Notes under the pieces: model-generated
Told to the model about the DNA's origin: nothing
What the model saw: only the letters and a program-made list of their open reading frames with translations
The model's database searches: none
Translations under genes and position numbers: made by a program
Part shown: positions 11,641 to 23,660 of the stretch, piece after piece
Position numbering within the stretch: position 1 is the stretch's first letter
How the letters are laid out: each line of letters begins with the position of its first letter
Assembly (NCBI RefSeq): GCF_000003815.2
Contig: NC_049996.1
Span: forward strand, 11,085,944 to 11,149,943
DNA from: Branchiostoma floridae
Taxonomy: Eukaryota > Chordata > Leptocardii > Amphioxiformes > Branchiostomatidae
Reading direction: 5' to 3'
DNA: 64,000 bases

Positions 11641-13149
11641 TGCCACCCGCCCACCTGTCCTGCCTGTCAATTCTATATTATCTTAGTCTGTTGCCGTCAG
11701 ACTGAATCAGTGTCAAGTCAGTCAAACCAATGTTTCGCTGTTAAGTTCCCCATGGTGGCAGAGTACAGAAGGATGATCAAATCACGCCCCGCTAGAACTC
11801 AATATGATTTTGTCTTGTGTATTGTTGCCCAAGCTGCCATGCTTGTTATGTGCAATGTTAGCAAAAGAGTTCATACAATCGGCATTTGTGAACCGTACAA
11901 TCTATTCATTTTCATAATCATATATACAATGAGTCATTTCTCCTCCATCTCAATACAATGGTGAGTATTACACAGTAATAGGGAAACGTGTGACTAAACA
12001 ACACACGACTCTGGCCATTTTTTGTCTTGTTCTACTGTCTGAATGGTATACAAGCATATGCAAGGAGAATATTCTTACGTCCGTGTACCCAGCTATTAAT
12101 TTGCCATTAAAAAAAAAAGGCACTAAAGATAGTTTCACTTTTCACCAATCTCTATAAGTAACTCCAGTTTCAAGCAAAGTCCTACACCAAAACAATACAT
12201 TTTCATTTACAGCATTCCACAAGCATACTTAAATCAGTTGCGTCAATTTGTTGCTAAGGCTTTTATACGTTTCTATTGATAAAATCGATAACATGTATTG
12301 TAATTGCTGTATTTGCTGGATGGTGCTTATAACTTTTTGTAAAGTATTCAACATTACGTGAGGAAGGTTCCCCGACTTGCTTAGAGACACAATTCTTAAC
12401 ATTAAGGCTATATCAATAAGAAACAGAAAAGACATGTTAAAGATAAAAAAGACTAATGTAGTTATTGAACAGAAGAAAGGAGAAGTCGCTGAATAATATT
12501 CTTTGTCATGCATGCTCCCATTGAGTTGGGTTTACTTGTAAAGGCGACATTGCAAAGGAATGCCAGCTTTATGTCACACTGGATCTGTCCTTGGTGCTGA
12601 ATGCACCCGATGAATGTTGAACAGCACAAATGATGACTGTCCGTATGTTGTTTCCTGTGCGTGGTGCCTGTAAGATCTACATTGGCTTTATATATATGTG
12701 GCAATAATGTCTATCATAGTTTTATCTTGTCGGGCAAGTTACCTTCACTTCTTCCCTCCAGACGTTCCGGTCTTCTCAAGTGTTCCATTTGCAGAGTCCT
12801 GAACCCAGAGGCCCAATGGGCGACGGCGACGTCACCCAATATGTGCCTTGGGTCACAAGGATTCCTTTTTTTTGTAGAAGTGCTTTTTGCTGGTGGTCAA
12901 TAACTGTCACGTTTCGTTCGTATATGTCAATATAGTCCTTGTGGAGTACTTGTACCTTTCTTCCGAAGTTCTACAGGGGTTCTGTGTGTCCTGCATTGGC
13001 GCTATGTTCTACAAGGGCTCTGCATGTCCTGCATTGGCGCTATGTTAATGTATAGGACACTACAATGCACGATCTGTGCCTGCAGAGTTGACTGTTGGTG
13101 ACGTGTACAGACTAGATGGTAGAGTTTTGTCAATCCCCACAGAGCCCAA

Positions 13150-14636
13150 CTAGTCTGGGACAGCCGAATGTTCAACCGAACCTTCAGTAGAGTAGATGTC
13201 GTTTGTTGTTGTACGTTCTGTTCCATTATCCAAACCTTCTTCAGTAGAGTAGACCTCGTTCGTTGTTGCACGTGTAGCTTCTGTTCCGTTGTCCACTTCT
13301 TCTTCAATTAAGTAGATTTGGTTTCTTATTGACGTCATAGCTTCTGTTCCATATGTGATTGTCCCATGTCCGCCATCAATTTCTACTGCAGTAGAATAGA
13401 TGGCGTTTGCTGTTGTAGGTGCAGTTTCTGTTCCATTATCCGAATCTTCTTCAATAGAGTAGATATGGTCTGTTATTGGTGCCGACGTCATAGCTTCTGT
13501 TCCATTCGTGACTGTCCCATGTGTCCCATTCAAATCCTCTTCTTCTTCAATAGAGTAGATACGATTTGTTGTTGGTGCTGTACTTTCTTTTCCGTCTATG
13601 ACTGCCGAATTCTCGACATCCAAAGCTCCTGTAGGATTTTCGTAAGTGTGGTTTGTTGTTGGTGCTGTACTTTCTCTTCCGTCTACGACTGCCGAAATCC
13701 TGACATCCAAAGCTCCTGTAGGATTATCGTAAGTGTGGTTTGTTGTTGGTGCTGTACTTTCTCTTCCGTCTATGACTGCCGAATTCCCGACACCCAAAGC
13801 TCCTGTAGGATTTTCGTATGTGTGGATTGTTGCTGTTGCTGTACTTTCTCTTTCACCCGTTGCTGCCAAATTTCCGCCATCCAAACCTTCTTCGGGATTG
13901 GCGTAAATGTGGTCTATTATTTGTGTTAAAGTTAGCACAGGAACTGAGTGGTCTGCACCTTTGCACCAATTGCAGTTCCGTATGTACTTAATGGTAAATC
14001 CGATGAGGCAGAGTACGCCAGTTAAAACCAGAATTGTTCCCATCACAGTGATGGGGATGTAAAGAACTGAAAGTTTGTCGTCGTCTTCTTGTTTCGTTGT
14101 AGGCGTGGCGTTAAGACTAGACGTCTTCGTGGTCTGTGCAGAGCCTGTCGGTATGATGGGCATAGAAGTTTCGTTGTGCTGCAGTTGATTTTCAGTCTCA
14201 GTCTGATTCTCATTATCATCTGTAAGAAACACGGTAGAAGTCACGGCCATCGCTTCCGGTTCTGTGGTCGGCTGGTGTACTCCACAGCCCGTTAGTTTGG
14301 CAGACACGTTGGACAAGTGCAACTTATTTAGCTCACGTGGACTGGAGCAGACATGAGCGCCCAATTGTAGGCTTTTGACGAGAAAACAAGCTGAACATCG
14401 CGAACAACAGTCCTGTCGATCTTTCCCCTTACAGGCCTGTAAACACGCCATCTTGACAATCAGCCAGGAAAGCTCACAGTCACAGTGAAATGGGTTCTTG
14501 TTGATGAGTGCATCGGTCACCTGTGGCCGCCCCAGCTCGTACTCAGAGAATGACGCCAGTTTGTTGAAACGAAGGTTAATATATCTCAGCTTCGGGAGAT
14601 GCTGAATGACGGTGTCCAGCTTCACGTACCGAAGTC
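13150..14636 (-). CDS. LRR transmembrane receptor, array copy 3, C-terminal part (5' end lost in gap)
   Basis: The open frame runs from the assembly gap at 14637 to the stop at 13150. It encodes the end of the LRRs (LRYVKLDT...), the cysteine-rich C-cap, the stalk, the transmembrane helix and a tail. The tail has HIYANP, then YENP, YDNP and YENP units, followed by IYS-type units. The stalk (VHQPTTEPEAMAVTS) matches copies 5 and 6, whereas the tail matches copies 1 and 2, so this copy is a mosaic. The 195 bp nearest the gap (14442-14636) are identical to 16422-16616 in the next fragment. Taking 13150-14636 and 16617-16962 as one gene gives 1,833 bp, in frame, 610 residues, which fits the family. 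I therefore think both fragments are one gene. Confidence 0.8.
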
Positions 14637-14851
14637 NNNNNNNNNNNNNNNNNNNNNNNNNNNNNNNNNNNNNNNNNNNNNNNNNNNNNNNNNNNNNNNN
14701 NNNNNNNNNNNNNNNNNNNNNNNNNNNNNNNNNNNNNNNNNNNNNNNNNNNNNNNNNNNNNNNNNNNNNNNNNNNNNNNNNNNNNNNNNNNNNNNNNNNN
14801 NNNNNNNNNNNNNNNNNNNNNNNNNNNNNNNNNNNNNNNNNNNNNNNNNNN
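14637..14851. other. Assembly gap, 215 N
   Basis: A run of 215 N inside an LRR gene. The equivalent stretch of copy 6 (26839-27053) is also exactly 215 bp. Confidence 0.99.
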
Positions 14852-14974
14852 CAGTGAACCCGTGGCCCAGAGTTGGACAAAAAAAGGTTTTTTCCCGGTG
14901 GCCGGGCAGACACACGCAACCCTGACCCCAGACGTGGTAAAAGTAAAGAGCAAAAGCAGTCCACTTATTTTCAT
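14852..14974 (-). pseudogene. 5' fragment of an LRR receptor gene, copy-6 type, with frameshifts
   Basis: Encodes MKISGLLLLFTFTT from ATG 14974 and then loses frame. Compared with 27054-27172 it has extra bases (aaccctgacccc against aacctgacca) and a poorly matching G/A/T-rich stretch near 14874-14900. The damage lies right beside the gap, so poor sequence quality is as likely as real mutation. Together with 14975-16313 it is a near copy of the 5' end and upstream flank of copy 6. Confidence 0.6.
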
Positions 14975-16313
14975 GTTTGTGCAGGTTGTCCTCAAGTGTA
15001 GTCCGTGATCAGCCAATAGATACGCTTCAATTAGATTGGATATACAGGTAAATATAATGTATTCTACGTTTCCTAGCTGAATGTGTGCTGCTTTGAAAAG
15101 ACAAGTCGCAGTGTGACAGTTTTCTGTCTGCAGCAAGTATGGAATCTTGATAACGTCATGTGTTTGTATAAAACATGCACGCCTGTCTGCCGTGTTCATG
15201 GCGGTACTTTCTGTATAAGGCACCGATCTAAAGAGAAGTTTGTGTTTACGATAACAGCCCTAAAAAATTATGGTCTGTCTATTGGGATACTTCTTTTATT
15301 TTGTTTTGCTTTCGATTTCGGTGAACAGATATGAGAAAAACAGATTTTTACAATATGAACGTGAAATTAATCAGGGCAATTGTATTTTCAACACATTGTA
15401 AATGTACAGATAAACATTGTACAAGAACAGGGATATTGATGCACAATACTTACTACTTATCATTACATCAGCTGTTCAAAGCTTCCATCCGTTAATAGTG
15501 TCCGGAATACGGGAAGTTTTTTTTTTTCTTTTTATCATACAGATGTCGGATAGAAAATTCTTTGTACCCTGCCAAAGCGCGCGGCGGGCTGTTGCTTTAG
15601 TCGGTCGGGTAACATGAAACAAAACATATTTCCTAGGCCTATATTTTGTTCTATTCCTGTGCTATAGACTGTAGACTGAATACAACCACGTTTTGTAATC
15701 ACAGAATCAATCTGGAAACTCCCTGTTTGAAAACATCCACTCAGACGGTTTTAGTAATGGGCGAGAAAACGAAATTGCGCTATGTCTTCCGACGCATATT
15801 TTTGGTGGCGCTTCAAGTACTGATTGGGAGATTGTAGAATCATGGCACCAAAAAGTTCCATACTTTTCGGTAGCCTACGGAACATAGCCAACCATTGGAT
15901 GGTTACCATTTAGTTTCACGAACATGCAAATAAAGCTCTCCTTGCATATAAGTTAGGCAACATTGCGTCATGGGCTCACGGGACATCCACAGTTGTGTGT
16001 GGCTGTGAAAGTAGGAACAGGAAACAGCTCATTTGCATGTTTGTGAGAGTTGAATGGTATTCTGAACAGCTAACAAAGTGGCTGACGACTCAAACGTCGG
16101 TAGGAAGTGCGTATAATTCATTCAAGACGTTCTCAAGACACAATTCATTAGCATTTATACGCTGTGAAGTTACATTTGATATTGTTTTAATGTTTTGATG
16201 GGCCAGATTCTACAATACGTACGTTTAAGTTCAATACATCTTTGTATGAATACTTCCATTTGTTTTTTTTTTGTGTTCATATGTAGAGATTGTTACAAAG
16301 CAGACACAACTAA
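14975..16313. repeat. Near-identical copy of the upstream flank of LRR copy 6
   Basis: Matches 27,173-28,496 almost base for base, apart from scattered substitutions and a few short indels (for example 'caaagcgcgcggcgggct' against 'caaagcggcgggct'). It ends at an assembly gap. It does not resemble the upstream flanks of copies 1, 2, 4 or 5. It is either a recent duplication or a misplaced allele. Confidence 0.75.
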
Positions 16314-16413
16314 NNNNNNNNNNNNNNNNNNNNNNNNNNNNNNNNNNNNNNNNNNNNNNNNNNNNNNNNNNNNNNNNNNNNNNNNNNNNNNNNNNNNNNN
16401 NNNNNNNNNNNNN
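16314..16413. other. Assembly gap, 100 N
   Basis: A run of exactly 100 N, the conventional length for a gap of unknown size. Confidence 0.99.
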
Positions 16414-16962
16414 TCGGCTGTAACACGCCATCTTGACAATCAGCCAGGAAAGCTCACAGTCACAGTGAAATGGGTTCTTGTTGATGAGTGCATCGGTCAC
16501 CTGTGGCCGCCCCAGCTCGTACTCAGAGAATGACGCCAGTTTGTTGAAACGAAGGTTAATATATCTCAGCTTCGGGAGATGCTGAATGACGGTGTCCAGC
16601 TTCACGTACCGAAGTCGGTTTCCCATGAGATCAAGAGATGCCAAATTTGGCAGAGCACGCAAAGACATCCAGGAAAAAGATTCTATGCAGTTCATATCTA
16701 GTTCCAATATACGCAGCCGCGGTAAGGGTAGGAGATATGAAACGTTCGTGATACTACATGACTCGGACAACGCAAAGCTTTCGGTATTGGCAGGGATGTC
16801 GTCAGGAATCGCCGTAAGGTTTGCCTTGTAACAGTGAACCCTTGCATATGATGTCCCGAAGTATGAAAACTCGCCTATGCGACACGTATCCGGTAGACAA
16901 ATGCACTCTGACCACAGACGTGTCAAAGTAAGGAGCAAAAGCAGTCCACTTATTACTGTCAT
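16414..16962 (-). CDS. LRR transmembrane receptor, N-terminal part (array copy 4; probably the 5' half of copy 3)
   Basis: From ATG 16962 (MTVISGLLLLLTLT) the frame gives a signal peptide, N-cap (DTCRIGEFSYF...), the LRRs and the start of the C-cap (FHCDCELSWLIVKMAC), then enters the gap at 16413. The last bases before the gap are slightly off the family pattern, probably a low-quality read end. Its 16422-16616 stretch is identical to 14442-14636, whereas all other copies differ there. The 5' flank, with TATA-like box, is of the copy 1/2/5 type. Without the material between the two identical stretches, array spacing becomes a regular ~5.1 kb. Confidence 0.75.
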
Positions 16963-17033
16963 GTCTCTGCGAGTTGTCCTCAGACCACCTGGTTAGAGAG
17001 GAATAAACGCCACGAGTTTGCTTCAAATGCTCA

Positions 17034-17043
17034 GATATATATT
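17034..17043 (-). promoter_or_regulatory. TATA-like box, copy 4
   Basis: AATATATATC on the minus strand, 72 bp upstream of ATG 16962. The flank is conserved with copies 1, 2 and 5. Confidence 0.4.
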
Positions 17044-18499
17044 CGTAAGTTTCCCAGTTTTGTGCACCGCCTTGAAAAGCAGGTTGCTGTGCGATACATA
17101 GTGGAACTGGTCGTTTTCTGTCTGCAGCGTCATGTATGTGTATCGGTCATGTTGTACGCATGTCTGTCGTGCTCAAGACGGTACCTCATGCCTAGTTACA
17201 TGTCCTTCGCTGATGACTAGAGACTGACTGCCATCACGTATTGTAATCACAGAATCAATCTGGAAATCTCCTGTTTTCAAACATCTACTCAGACAGAAAA
17301 CCAAGAGAAGGGAATTGCATATGTCTGCTTTTCTACCCACGCACAGTTTTGAAGACGCGTAAGGCGTATCAGGGGCTGGTTTAGAACATATTACTTCTTA
17401 TGACAGAGCCACGTTTTATACATTTCTTGATTATCCCCAGTTTATCAATGTTGAGATCATCAAATGCTCACCATTAGCGCAAATGTATAAATACTACCGT
17501 TAAGTGTTGTTTTTATTTTTTTTGTATACACCATTTACAGGGCAACAAATCGCCAGTCGATCTCTTTTATTCAAGCATTTTAAACTCGGTAGAGACGATT
17601 ACAAAGAAGACATTAACGAATACTGTCACGTTCTTGTATTTGAGAACTAATCTGAAAGTTCCATGTTTCCCATGTAATCTGACAACCAGTCTGGAGACGT
17701 CCTGTTTTCAGAACTCTACTCAGATTAGTCTGAGAAAAATGTATCGAAGAACAATGATGAGAATTAGACTTATGTATTTTATTCACATGCATTTTCAAGA
17801 TGGTGCATTCGGTGTGTTTGCTTATATGGCCACGTCCAAGGAATATCCTTACGTCCGTCTTTCCTTCTCTAGTTAATGAACGTGTTCTTATCAATACTTT
17901 ATTACATAAATTGACAAAAACGCAACAAAAAGTGAAGGGTAGTCCAGTGTCAATATGTTTTGCCTGTACTGCGTGCCCTGTATACCGCCTCTTGAAGTTT
18001 GTACTGGACAGTACAAGCTGTATATCCTTACAGATTTGTTTGATCCACTCACTCCAGGAAGGATACGTGCTCGAGGTGTGGCTTGCCTATGAAACGGGCC
18101 CCCTATATAACGTCCTATCCGTGAGACATCCCTAACCAAAGCTAGGATCATTACTAATACTGGCATCCAGGTTCACGTGGACGTCAGGAGGCTGTCGATT
18201 TGCCTCTGTGACAGTAATTTCTAAGGGCACTTGCACTTTGCGGTATGGGCCATGCGCCTCCAAGCATATTAGCTGGTCTGTTCCATGGATATTAAAAGCA
18301 AATGCTATCTAACTGTGAAGGAAGTCAGAAAACGCGAGTCTCATTTTGAAGGAAGCGGCAGAACAAACATTTCCGGGCATAGCTATAAAGTGTACATGAT
18401 CAATCAGTGTCCATCCAATTTTAATACCTTCTGGTCATTTTCTTGATGATATGGAGGAGGGACATTTTGGTATTTCTGTTTTGATTTGTTCTGTCCTGG

Positions 18500-18700
18500 G
18501 ATTTCGATGCTTTTAGGTGTCGAACACATCGGTACCTTTTTCAGCTGTCCCTCCCATCTACACCTACCTTTATCCCCCCCCCCCTACATGAACGCTTTTA
18601 GGCTGTCCCGCCCATGAACAGTATTTGGCTGTTCCGCACATCAACACTTTCGTTGTGTCTCGCACAGCGACGCTTTTAAATTGTCCTATACATCCATGCT
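18500..18700. repeat. Spacer minisatellite
   Basis: Same short-unit family as at 1420-1650, interrupted by a C-rich stretch near 18,575. Confidence 0.65.
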
Positions 18701-20332
18701 TCCATGTTGCCACCCGCCCACCTGTCCTGCCTGTCAATTCTATCCATTATCTTAGTCTGTTGCCGTCAGACTGGATCAGTGTAATGTAAGTCAAACCAAT
18801 GTTTCACTGTTAAGTTCCCCATGGTGGCAGAGTACAGAAGGATGATCAAATCACGCCCCGCTATAACTCAATATGATATTGTCTTGTGTATTGTTGCCCA
18901 AGCTGCCATGCTTGTTATGTGCAATGTTAGCAAAAGAGTTCATACAATCGGCATTTGTGAACCGTGCAATCTATTCATTTTCATAATCATATATACAATG
19001 AATCATTTCTCCTCCATCTCAATACAATGGTGAGTATTACACAGTGAACAGTAAACGTGTGACTAAACGACACACGACTCTAGCCATATTTTGTCTTGTT
19101 CTACTGTCTGAATGATATACAAGCAATTGCATGTAGAATATTCTTACGTCCTTGTACCCAAATAGCCCACACTATTAATTTGCCATTAAAACAAAAAAGG
19201 CATTCAAGATAGTTTCACTTTTCACCAATCTCTATAAGTATCTCCAGTTTCAAGCAAAGTCCTACACCAAAACAATACATTTTCATTTACAGCATTCCAC
19301 AAGCATACTTAAATCAGTTGCGTCAATTTCTTTCTTAGGCTTTTATACGTTTCTATTGATAAAATAGATAACATGTATTAAATTGCTGTATTTGCTGGAT
19401 GGTGCTTATAACTTTGTTTTGTTAAATAAAAAGAAAAGAAAACATGTGTTCTATGAACAAAACTAAAAATCACGTCACAGTTTCTGATAATACACTCACC
19501 TTTCCAGGCTTGTCATAAGTAAAAGTATTTAACATTACGTAAGGAAGGTTCCTTGACTTGCTTAGAGACACAATTCTTAACATTAAGGCTATATCAATAA
19601 GAAACAGAAAAGGCATGTCAAAGATGGAAAAAGACTAATGTTGTCATTGAACAGAAGAAAGGAAAATTCAGTGAATAACATTCTATGCCATGTATGCTGT
19701 CATTGGGTCCGGTTTACTTTGTAAAGGCGACATTGTAAAGTAATGCCATGTTCTATGTCACATTGGGTCTGTCCTTGGTGCTGAATGCACCCGATGAATG
19801 TTGAACAGCTCAAATCGTGACTGTCCGTATGTTGTTTCCTGTTCGCGGTGCTTGTAAGACCTACATCGGCTCTATACATATGTGGCGATACTGTCTATCA
19901 TTGAGACTTACGTCGGGAGAGTTACCTTCACTCCTTCCCTCCGAACGTCCCTGTCTTCTTAAGTGTTAATTCTTTGTGCGGAGTCTTGAACCCAGAGATC
20001 CAATGCACGATGGGCGACGTCGCCCAAAATGTGCCTTGGATCACAAAGCCCATTGTTTGTGGATAACTCTAGTCCGTTATTCCAGGAGGTTACAAAATGA
20101 TGTCTACATGCCGTACTTCCTTCGTACATTGTTAGCTTAGGTCAGCCCTAGTGGTGAACTGTCTTTTCCTCCGAAATTCTGTGAGTTCTGCATTGTCGCT
20201 GAAAGAGTGTATAGGTTAGTACAATGTACGGTATGTGCCTGCAGAGTTGACTGTTTGTGACGTGTACAGGCTGGATGGTAGAGTCGTTTCTTGTCAATCC
20301 TCTAGGATAACCGGATGTTCCTCGCTGAAACC

Positions 20333-21907
20333 TTAATCAATAGAGTCGGTGTGGTTTGCTGCTGTTGATACAGTTGTTGTACCATCTGTCACTGTCCCAA
20401 GTCCGTCGTCCAAACCTTCATCTGTAGAGTAGATGCTGTTTGTTGTTGTTGTTCCTGTTCCATTATCCAAATCTTCTTCAACAGAGTAGATCTGGCTTGT
20501 TGCAGTTTTTGTTCCAACCGTGATCGCCCCACGCGTGTTATAGAGTTTGTTTCTTATTGGTGCAGTAACGCCTATATCTTCTTCAATAGCGTACATGCAA
20601 TTCGTTGTTTGTGCTGTAGTCTCAGTTCCATTATCCAAATCTTCTTCATTAGAGTAGACGTGGTCTGTTGTTGGTGCTGTAGTTTCTCTTCCATTCGTGT
20701 CTGCTCCGCGTACGTCATCCATACCTTCTTCAACAGAGTAGATGTGGTTTGTTGTTGATGATGTACCTTGACTTTCGCCCGTGATTGTTAAATCTACGCC
20801 ATCCAAATCTCCCTCAGGATTGTCGTAAGTGTGGTCTACTGTTTGTGGTGCAGTAGGCACAAGAATGGAGTGATCTGCACCAATGTTGACATCTTTGCGA
20901 CAATCGCAGCACAGCTTATGCTTAATGGTGAATCCGATGACGCAGAGTACGACAGTCAAAGCCAGAATTGTTCCCATCACAGTGGTGAGGATGTAAAGAA
21001 TTGAAAGTTTGTCGTCGTCTTCTTGTTTCGTTGTAGGCGTGGCGTTAAGACTAGACGTCTTCATGGTCTGTGCAGAGCCTGTCGGTATGATGGACATAGA
21101 AGTTTTGTTGTGCTGCAGTTGATTTTCAGTCTCAAACTGATTCTCATTATCATCTGTAAGAAATACGGTAGAAGTCACGGCCATCGCTTCCGGTTCTGTG
21201 GTCGGCTGGTGTACTCCACAGCCCGTTAGTTTGGCTGACACGTTGGACAAGTGCAACTTATTCAGTTCACTCGGACTGGAGCAAACATGAGCGCCCATCT
21301 TTAGGCTTTTGACGAGAAAACAAGCTGAACAGCGCGAACAACAGTCCTGTCGCTCTTTCCCCTTACAGTCCTGTAAACACGTCATCTTGACAATCAACCA
21401 GGAAATTTCACAGTCACAGTGAAATGGGTTATTGTTGATGAGCATATAGGTCACTTGTGGCCGCCCTAGCTCGTACTCAGAGAACGACGCCAGTTTGTTG
21501 AAACGTAGGTCAACTGTTCTCAGCTTCGGGAGATGCTGAATGACCGTGTCCAGCTTCACGTACCGAAGTCGGTTTCCCGATAGATCAAGAAATTCCAAAT
21601 TTGGCAGCACACGCAAAGATACCCAGGAAAAAGATTCTATGCAGTTTCTTTCTAGTTCCAATGTACGCAGCCGCGGTAGGGGTGGAAGGTACGAGACGTT
21701 CCTGATGCTACATGAACTGGACAAAGTAAAGCTGTCAGCATTGGCCGGGATGTCGAGAGGAATCGCCGTAAGGTTTGTATTGGAACAGCGAACCTGTGAT
21801 GTCCGGAAGTATGAGAACTGGTCTATGCTACACGTAGCCGGCAAACAAACACAATCTGACCACAGACGTGTCAAAGTAAGGAGCAAAAGCAGTCCACTTA
21901 CTTTCAT
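20333..21907 (-). CDS. LRR type I transmembrane receptor, array copy 5 (second tail class)
   Basis: A single exon of 524 residues starting at ATG 21907 (MKVSGLL). The ectodomain is like copy 1. The transmembrane segment (LSILYILTTVMGTILALT) is followed by a different, cysteine-rich juxtamembrane stretch (KHKLCCDCRKDVN). The tail has a single YDNP unit and then HIYSVEE, HVYSNEE, CMYAIEE, KLYNTRG, QIYSVEE and SIYSTDE, ending in HTDSID. It therefore belongs to a second tail class, shared with copy 6, with few YxNP and more IYSxEE units. NRLRYVKL and the C-cap are nearly invariant, while the residues of the last LRR strand differ (TYMLIN). Ligand and pathway are unknown. Confidence 0.86.
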   Translation of the reverse strand: MKVSGLLLLLTLTRLWSDCVCLPATCSIDQFSYFRTSQVRCSNTNLTAIPLDIPANADSFTLSSSCSIRNVSYLPPLPRLRTLELERNCIESFSWVSLRVLPNLEFLDLSGNRLRYVKLDTVIQHLPKLRTVDLRFNKLASFSEYELGRPQVTYMLINNNPFHCDCEISWLIVKMTCLQDCKGKERQDCCSRCSACFLVKSLKMGAHVCSSPSELNKLHLSNVSAKLTGCGVHQPTTEPEAMAVTSTVFLTDDNENQFETENQLQHNKTSMSIIPTGSAQTMKTSSLNATPTTKQEDDDKLSILYILTTVMGTILALTVVLCVIGFTIKHKLCCDCRKDVNIGADHSILVPTAPQTVDHTYDNPEGDLDGVDLTITGESQGTSSTTNHIYSVEEGMDDVRGADTNGRETTAPTTDHVYSNEEDLDNGTETTAQTTNCMYAIEEDIGVTAPIRNKLYNTRGAITVGTKTATSQIYSVEEDLDNGTGTTTTNSIYSTDEGLDDGLGTVTDGTTTVSTAANHTDSID

Positions 21908-21979
21908 GCTTTTACGAGTTGTCCTCAACACCACCTGTTAAGAGAGGAATACACGCCAAGAGTTTGCTTTAAATGCTCA

Positions 21980-21989
21980 GATATATTTT
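21980..21989 (-). promoter_or_regulatory. TATA-like box, copy 5
   Basis: AAAATATATC on the minus strand, 73 bp upstream of ATG 21907. The sequence and spacing are as in copy 2. Confidence 0.4.
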
Positions 21990-23389
21990 CGTAAGTTTGC
22001 CAGTTTTGTGCACCGCCTTGAATTGCAGGTTGCTATGCTATAGTGGAACGGATCGTTTTCTGTCTTCAGAAAATATTTTAGCGTCGTATTTGTATCAGTC
22101 ATGTTGTACGCATGTCTGTCGTGCTTATGCCTAGATATATATCCTACGCGGTTGACTACCCTCACGTATTGTAATCACAGAATCAATCTGGAAATCTCCT
22201 GTTGTGAAACACTACTCAGACAGAAAACCAAGAGAAGGAAATTGCATATGTCTGCTTTTCTACCCACGCATAGTTTTCGAGACGCCTTAAGCGCAACAGG
22301 GGCTGGTTTACAACATAACACACAACTTGTCAAGGCAGATTCACGTGCACATTTAATACATTTCTTGATTATTCCCAGTTTGACAATGTTTGCATCATCA
22401 AACGCTCGCCATCAGCGCACATTTACAAGTACTGCCGTTAGATATTGTTTTTTTTTTGTATACACCACTTACATGGCAACGATTCGTCAGTCGACCTCTC
22501 AGTTACTCAAGCATTTACTAACTCATTAGAGAGAGTTACAAAACAGACATCAATTCATACTTTCACGTTCTCTTATTTGAGAACTAATCTGAAAGTTTTA
22601 GACTTCTTGTCGATGGCAGATTTGTCTGACGGAAGAGCAGGTGTCACTGGATACCCTCACGTAATGTAATCTGACACCCAGTCTGGAAACGTCATGTTTT
22701 CAGAACTGTGCTCAGATTAGTCTGAGAAAAACGTATCGAAGAACAATGATGAGAAGGTATACTTATCTATTTTATTCATATGTATTTTCAAGATGGTGCA
22801 TTCGGTGTGTCTGCTTCTATGACCATGTATATGCCTCTTTTCTTATCTTGTGAATCTTAAATTGTTTGATTTATGAATGGACAAAAATATAGACAATAGG
22901 TGAAGGGTAGTCTAGTGTCTACATGTTTTGCTTGTACTGTATGTCCGGTGTACCGCCTCGCAAGGTCTGTACTAGACAGTACAAGCTGCATATCCTTACA
23001 GATTTGTTTTATCCACTCACGCTCTTATAGATAATTGTGGTAGGTTATTGTACGTGCCCGAGGTGTGGCTTTCCTGTTAAACGGGACCCCTGTATAACGT
23101 CCTATCCGAGAGACGTCCCTAACCAAATCTAGGTTCGTTACTGGCATGCAACCAGATTCCCGTTGAGCAAAAAAGAAAACACTATCACACTATCAATAAT
23201 ATGCGGGTGTCAGAAAGTTGTGAGTCTCACTTGGAAGGAAGCGACCAAAACGTTTCGGGACATAACTATAAAGTATAAATGATCTATCAGTGTCTACCAA
23301 ATTTTAAGACCTTCTCACCATTTTCTTAATCATATGGTCGAGTGAAATTTGGTATTTCTGTTTTGTTCTATCCTGGAATTTCAACGCTT

Positions 23390-23660
23390 TTAGGTGTACC
23401 ATCCATCAGTACATTTGTTTAGCCGTTCCACACATCAATACTTGTTTCAGCTGTTCCGCCCGTCAACACCTTTATTTTGCCCCCTCCATAAACGCTTTTG
23501 GATGGTCCCCAATGAACAGTTTTAGGCTCTCCCGCCCATGAATAGTTTTAGGTTGTCCCGCCCAAGAACACTCTCAGGCTGCACCGCCCATCAACACTTT
23601 TGTTCTGTCTCGCACAGCGACGCTTTTAACTTGTTCCGTACATCAATGCTTCCATGTTGC
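23390..23660. repeat. Spacer minisatellite
   Basis: Same family of CTTTTAGGCTGTCCCGCCCA-like short units as in the other spacers. Confidence 0.7.

Larger units (their letters stand above)
9908..13149. other. LRR-array spacer between copies 2 and 3
   Basis: Homologous to 4821-7906, with the minisatellite at 11355-11640. A short local duplication lies at 12,970-13,045, where 'gttctacaggggttctgtgtgtcctgcattggcgc' is repeated with small changes. No gene is recognised. Confidence 0.75.
16963..20332. other. LRR-array spacer between copies 4 and 5
   Basis: Homologous to the other spacers, with the minisatellite at 18500-18700. It includes the spacer type with AACATTAAGGCTATATCAAT near 19,575, shared with 12,400 and 24,780. 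No gene is recognised. Confidence 0.75.

Noticed and set aside
13150-15223. Continuous proteins drawn through the N runs
   Set aside because: The frames only continue because N is translated as X. The 5' part is out of frame with the family.
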